Shown piece after piece: positions 58,701-64,000 of a stretch of 64,000 nt of DNA. This DNA is from Lineus longissimus (lineage: Eukaryota; Nemertea; Pilidiophora; Heteronemertea; Lineidae), in contig NC_088308.1 of NCBI RefSeq assembly GCF_910592395.1, positions 23,763,501-23,827,500 on the forward strand, in the 5' to 3' direction. Numbering within the stretch: the first letter of the stretch is position 1; each line of letters starts with the position of its first letter. A program made the translations under genes and the position numbers. Under the pieces are notes generated by a model. It was not told the origin of the DNA, ran no database searches, and saw only the letters and a list, made by a program, of their open reading frames with translations.

Positions 58701-61700
58701 AACGGCGAAGGAGTTAAAGAGATGAAGCAAAGGCACAAGCTCTTGGCCTCGTTCAGAATTGAGCCAACGCCGTCACTCGGTACGCAGTAACACCGATTTG
58801 TCAAACGGCGACACAAAATACTTGTTCCATGACTTTGATAATCGAGATAAATTAGTCATAATTGCTCGTAAATAAGATAATCGTGGTTACATGGAATAAT
58901 GAAGGGGACGGAGCCGTCTCTAAGTAGTGGACGCCATTAGACGGTTCTCATAAAGGAAGACATGACTGACCCGGACATGTTGTGGTCTGGGGGCTGGCAT
59001 ATTTATATGGTCTGGCATATTTGGTATGATTTGTACATGCCAGTAAATTACAAAGATTAGATGTCGTTTGGTCGTTGCGATGACATGCGGCACAAGCCTA
59101 GGCCTGGTTCAAAGAAAACAAATTACAGTTAAATATATATTGCTGAATATTGTTGCCAATACTATATAGCAATTAGCTGATTATGGTCAACAAACATTAA
59201 ATAGTATTACTTTGAATAGTTTCTACGTTACCACAAGAGAACACTAATTGAGGTCATTTCAAAGATGCCTGTTATTTAATGAACAGAACTGCCAACATCA
59301 AACGTAAATAACAGTTCATTAACTTTATTCTTCTCTTGGCTGTCTACTATCTGCTCCTATAGATGGTCTCTCCAGCTCCATATTGTGTGGAAACACTGTA
59401 ATACAGGGGACAACAAAAAACGTTACAACTGTACTGTATGCTTCGTTTTGGCCTACATTTAGTCTAACTTTCAGGCGAATCCCTGCAAATGATCACTGAA
59501 TGGGGCGTCTCTACTTGATATATCCGTCTCTAATGGTATCAATTAAGTATTCAACTCTCGTTTGTCAAATAGTTAATAGGTTAGTTCCCTAATTAGTATA
59601 TTGATTTACTTATTAGTGATTTCACAATGACTGACGCGCCACAATGGCGTCCCTCGGATGACAACGGTAAGTATTGATGACAAGCGATGCTCATTCACGG
59701 GAAGGGCGGCAAGCAGACGACAGCACTACAAAATACCAATCTGATGGTCAAATATCTACAAATGAAACCTTGCCTCCGCCATTGTTTTAATGGATCGGGT
59801 CATTTTGATGTCACTTCCGGTTTAATAGGAGCGTGAATCAGCCCTTCAGTCCTGATGATTGGATATTATCATTTTGATGAAACCTACTACTTTGTCCATT
59901 GTTGATGACTGTAGTCATTGGTCATCATATTTTCTATCACGAAAGTTTTGTTATGATATCACTGGGACCTCTGGTTCTGGCACCGTTGTAACAAAGGTGT
60001 AACACACAGCGTTAAGGCAAAACTCATCATACTGCATATAAAGGTTATAAATGCACTCTTCATTTATGGCTTAAGTGCTAAGCGGTAAGTGGTAAGTGGA
60101 TGTCCATGATAATATGCAATGTACTATCACCGGAATGATCCTTCTACAAAATGTAATGTGTCCATCCCTTTGAAAGGTTTATCGCAGCAGAATCGAACCA
60201 TCAAGCTTTCTGATTGTATTGAAAGTCAAGAAGTGTTTATTTGTCAAAATGGTTCGGCACTCTCAACTAAGATTCGGAAAATATACCATCCATGACCATT
60301 CCTTCTGAAACTTAGTGTCAATACTTATGGCGCAATGGATTGAGATCTTCCCAGATAACACGAGTTAACAATCAGGCGCCCGCTGGATCTGGGCACCCTA
60401 ATGGTTTTAAAAGCCTTTCGGAGACAACGAACGGCTCTCTACCAGACGGGTGACGGGTTGGGAAACATTTGGTGGAAGATTACCGAAGAAAGTATGATGC
60501 TTGTATGCGGCCTTGCCTGGACTGTTTTCTTGTTATCACTGCAGGAAGAATGACTGCAGAACGACATGTGGGCTATTCGACATGAGGTCTTGTTGAAGAG
60601 TCCGACAATCGGCTGCAAGCCAGTTCAGCACTTCAGCAGTACCTCCCTGTGTCTGAAATGTGTGCTTCCTGTACTAAATTCCTTTCATTTAAATTCGTCA
60701 CGAACACCACCCTGTTATGACTCCAATGTAGTACGCTGCGGAAAAGAAACAGGCTCTATTTCCACTCTCATCTTTCATCGTATTTACATCTCGCAGCCAA
60801 AGACGCCAGACAGAACCTCCCCGACTGCTGGCGCGTTTGTCGTTTTAGCATCGCAGCATGAATTGCCTTTTTTACCATTAAGTTGTTTTAAGAGCTTACT
60901 TTTCCTATTAGTGGTTCAAATGGTATGTCAAATATGAGCAGGTTTCCATCATAACTGCAGCCTAAGTGGCGCAGAAACTAATCCCAGATGTTCTGATTGG
61001 CTTAATCAAAGTCATCCAGCTCATGGCCTGCTGCCTCGTGGTTCTACTGGGGGAAAAGGACTGCTGAATTGTTTTCGGGACGTGACACCAGGGCTGAAGT
61101 TGCTGTAAAGTGGACAACGTACCAGGCGTCGGCCTAAGTTGGAAGACTGATGGTCCATGGGGGTCATTGAGAGGTGGCTTGACGTTCTCGTTGTTTGCAT
61201 AAACACTATAGAATGCTTCATCTTCGCATGTATATATAATGTTTGAACAAATACTTCCATGGAGGTATCATGATGCTGAGAAAGCAAAACAATGTTGCTC
61301 GTATTCTAGCCCCACGCGTTGATGTTTACCAATTCAATGATTGCAACTCTTCTTCAACTGCATGTTCAAGGAGCACTGACTCCCAACCCATTTTTTGGAC
61401 ACCTTTCGCCATTATCAATTGGGGAAATAAAGCTCTTAGCCCCGTGTTGTCGCCATAAAGACAGCGCCCCTGGTTGCTAAGAACGACGCCGATTTTGGCG
61501 CCGTAAGTAGTTATTGCTCAACGTGTGATGGCCATCGCGACAGGCTGGCACCATCAAGACTGGGCACTCGGATAACGCCTGACCAGTAACTTCTTCGACC
61601 AATGGCGTCCCTGTAACTGGGGCCTATGGTTCTACTGTTACGGTGGAAACTTACTTCAGCACAAGACAAGTTATCTGACCGAATCGACTTGGCAGCCAAC

Positions 61701-64000
61701 TGTACCTCGGACTGGTCAAACGACCTACGTTCTGCTAAAAAGGTATGTGTGACATTTTCAACCATAACTGCGTTCCTTGATTTCAAAACGAAAGTTAGAT
61801 TATCAACATAAATACATGTATCAAAGTCCAACCCAGCATCAAGGGTAATTCTTTCTTCAAGAGAAGGCTCCTCTGGCCAATAACGTCTGGCTCACAATGG
61901 TGTCATTTAACGATGATGCTGTAATTGCGATATGAAGTGTCACTTAAGGGCATCAATCGATTATGAGATGTGAGGGTGACATATAGGACTGAAATCCCGG
62001 GTGAAATGCACGCTTTCAGGGACCTTTCTCGACCCTAGCTCCTCGCAGGTGTCATCAGCAATAACTGATAGGACATGATGACGTTGTGAGCGGGATCTAA
62101 GGTCATACTATTACGCCATGTGAGACAAAGCGACGAAGCAAGATACGGAAATGATAGTTCGATTCGGAATCGAATTATAGTGGAGATGTTCCACAGAGAT
62201 TTGATGGCACTTCTACGATAAGAAGTTAAGCATTTTATCAAAATCCAACTATCATGGACAGTCACAAATGTATTCTCTGAAGGCGAAATGTTTACATCCT
62301 ATCCGGCACAGCCAAACCTACTCTCGGTGACAGCTAAAATTGAATATTTTATATAAGTGGCCGAACTACATGCATTGTATATCATGTGGAGTTCGGGCTT
62401 TTGTTGCAAGGATGCTGATAGATACTAAAGGTGTTGACCTTTCTGGTGAAAGTATTCTTACCAACAATTAAGGTGGCCCCATTTTATGACACACGGCACT
62501 ACTCAAAAGGTACACTTCATCGATGATGGACATGTTCTTTACTTGTCAGAATTTTTGGTCGAAGATTGTATTAAAAGAATACAATGCGACAAGACAGATG
62601 CGATTAGGCGCTAGTTAAATCTCATTTCCAAACCTGCCAGTCTAAACCAATTGTTATGATGTAATGCCCTGCTTAGACATCACAGACATGAAAGGCGCCG
62701 CGTAGTTAATTAAATATACCTACATCAAGGTGTGCACAACTGGCGCAAAAATATTGTATTCTTCCTCATCTACCCTGGGGCAATTCTCGCTCTGAAAGGA
62801 TCAGCATCGTCACCCAGTGCCTTGTACTAATCACTGTAGTCAGGTGCAAGTCTCGGGGGCATCGGAGGACACTCGTGGAGAAATTGACAAGCTTGGCGCA
62901 ATTTGTGTTAGTAATTGATAAACAAGGAAATTAGGCAGTCATAAACAATTAAGTGGCATCAGTAGATGATGATTAAGACAATGGATCTGCTGGTTATTTA
63001 AGCCCATCCTGACATCAGGCAATTTCACTCGACGCGTACATGTGTAAGGATGGAATCCTTTTGTAGACCCCGTTTGCAAGAGGTTTTTAAACCACACTGT
63101 AGCCGACATCAACATGGGGCCGTTGATATTTTTTTCCAGTGGCTTTTTCTTTTGAAAACGATGCATTAGGCTTTACAGCGACAGGTAATTACACTCGATA
63201 ACCAATCATAAGATTCGCTTACATTGCAGCATTTATGCCTTTATGGATTTTGATATGGAAGTATTTGAGATCAGAATAAATAGCAATAAACTGGCAGTGA
63301 CATTTGGAATGATTATATGGCATAAAGGTATAGGTGCAACTATCTGACCCTTTAATGGTAGATAATCGTTCTGCACCACACTCATCAGTTTCATAGATGA
63401 TGTTACATGACCCAGCGAAGAACTATTGCACTGCTGGGCCGTCCGGACGAGTCACCGCACTTTCTCGACAAACCAAACTTCGAGTCCAAGGAGACAAAAG
63501 GCTTATTTATCACTACCCCGTACGTTGACCACATTACTTGTTTTCACGAGGCTGGTCGTTGCCGAAAAACAGAACCATACCTTCGTTTCGCAACGAGCTA
63601 GCGTGCACCAGCGATGAGAAAGTCACTCACAAAAGCGTTACAAATGATACTCCAAGATGCAAACAGCACCTGAGTAATAAAACATCATGCTCCAGGCAGT
63701 CAAAATAGCGTGAGACAAACCAAGAAAGATGCTATTTGCCATTTACGCCAAGAACGCCATGGAGTTGTTTGGCTTCATTTCCGGATGACGTCGAATTATT
63801 GCCGGAAATGGTTGAAATGGTCGGTGACAAAAAGACATAGCTGATGTTAACATCACCATTGATTTATTTAGCTGATTGAACTAGATTTACTTATAATATT
63901 TGAGATCTGACGTGAGACACGACACGGAGGAAAGCTATTCGTGGGTGACTTTAAGGGAGGAGGGGTTGCCTGGATGGTATTTCAACGTTTTAGGGCAGAA
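55702..64000. other. No gene seen
   Basis: No supported gene in this stretch. The longest frames (124 codons plus at 57147-57521; 123 codons plus at 60566-60937) have no recognisable domain. A good minus-strand donor GAGACG/GTAAGTTC lies near 57203, but no convincing exon joins it. Copies of the recurrent TGGCGTCCCT motif lie at 59645-59654 and 61603-61612, with a weaker relative at 57115-57130. GGCGCC-rich, E2F-like sequence (GATTTTGGCGCCG) occurs near 61490-61502. AAATATTG is repeated three times at 56714-56737. Confidence 0.35.
56714..56737. repeat. Micro tandem repeat, AAATATTG x 3
   Basis: Three exact adjacent copies of an 8-bp unit in AT-rich DNA. No function is implied. Confidence 0.8.

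Noticed and set aside
1-64000. Possible novel multi-gene system, CRISPR array, integron or other accessory cluster
   Set aside because: The window has no run of genes, no regularly spaced direct repeats of CRISPR type and no prokaryotic signals. Everything seen fits an animal gene start plus repeat-bearing intergenic DNA.

Overview
The window looks like animal nuclear DNA. The longest stop-free frame is only about 150 codons in 64 kb. There are no bacterial-style gene runs, and the clear signals are spliced exons with GTAAGT/GTAAGC donors, tRNA-derived SINEs and a fold-back DNA transposon. A SINE pair sharing an internal core and a GAA-rich tail, plus a contrast between CpG-poor and CpG-normal DNA, suggests an invertebrate with mosaic (gene-body) DNA methylation, perhaps marine. 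The species cannot be told from the sequence alone.

Layout, left half. One gene is supported, on the minus strand. Coding exon 1 (26015-26111) has an in-frame stop just upstream of its ATG, a basic n-region and hydrophobic signal-peptide core, and a GTAAGT donor. A phase-compatible exon 2 (8244-8324) lies 17.7 kb further on. The product enters the secretory pathway, but its family is not recognised. Everything between the exons is intron as far as I can see. It holds only small palindromes, a tandem duplication and a tRNA-like relic. A weak phase-compatible third exon may lie at 1435-1598. The left 25.8 kb is visibly CpG-poor.

Layout, right half (about 26-64 kb). CpG is much commoner here and no complete gene can be assembled. 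It contains: a GC-rich island at 30.1-30.5 kb with good frames on both strands; three tRNA-derived SINEs or SINE-like pieces (about 31.0, 32.4-32.6 and 55.3-55.7 kb); a candidate CCAAT/E2F promoter with a short ORF at 39.4 kb; a 3 x 43-bp array carrying CCAAT boxes before an ATGGCGGC at 48.1-48.3 kb; an 808-bp fold-back element with TIRs, 6-bp target duplication and inverted arrays of 21-bp repeats (51375-52182); and an isolated exon-like block at 53.9-54.1 kb. I see no rRNA, no intact tRNA gene, no reverse transcriptase or transposase gene, and no CRISPR array.

The parts do not form a pathway. The window reads as the 5' part of one long-intron gene plus its upstream, repeat-bearing intergenic DNA. 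Nothing here convinces me of a new multi-gene system. The most distinctive items are the fold-back element, the SINE pair, the CpG boundary at the gene's 5' end, and a short motif repeated three times (TGGCGTCCCT).
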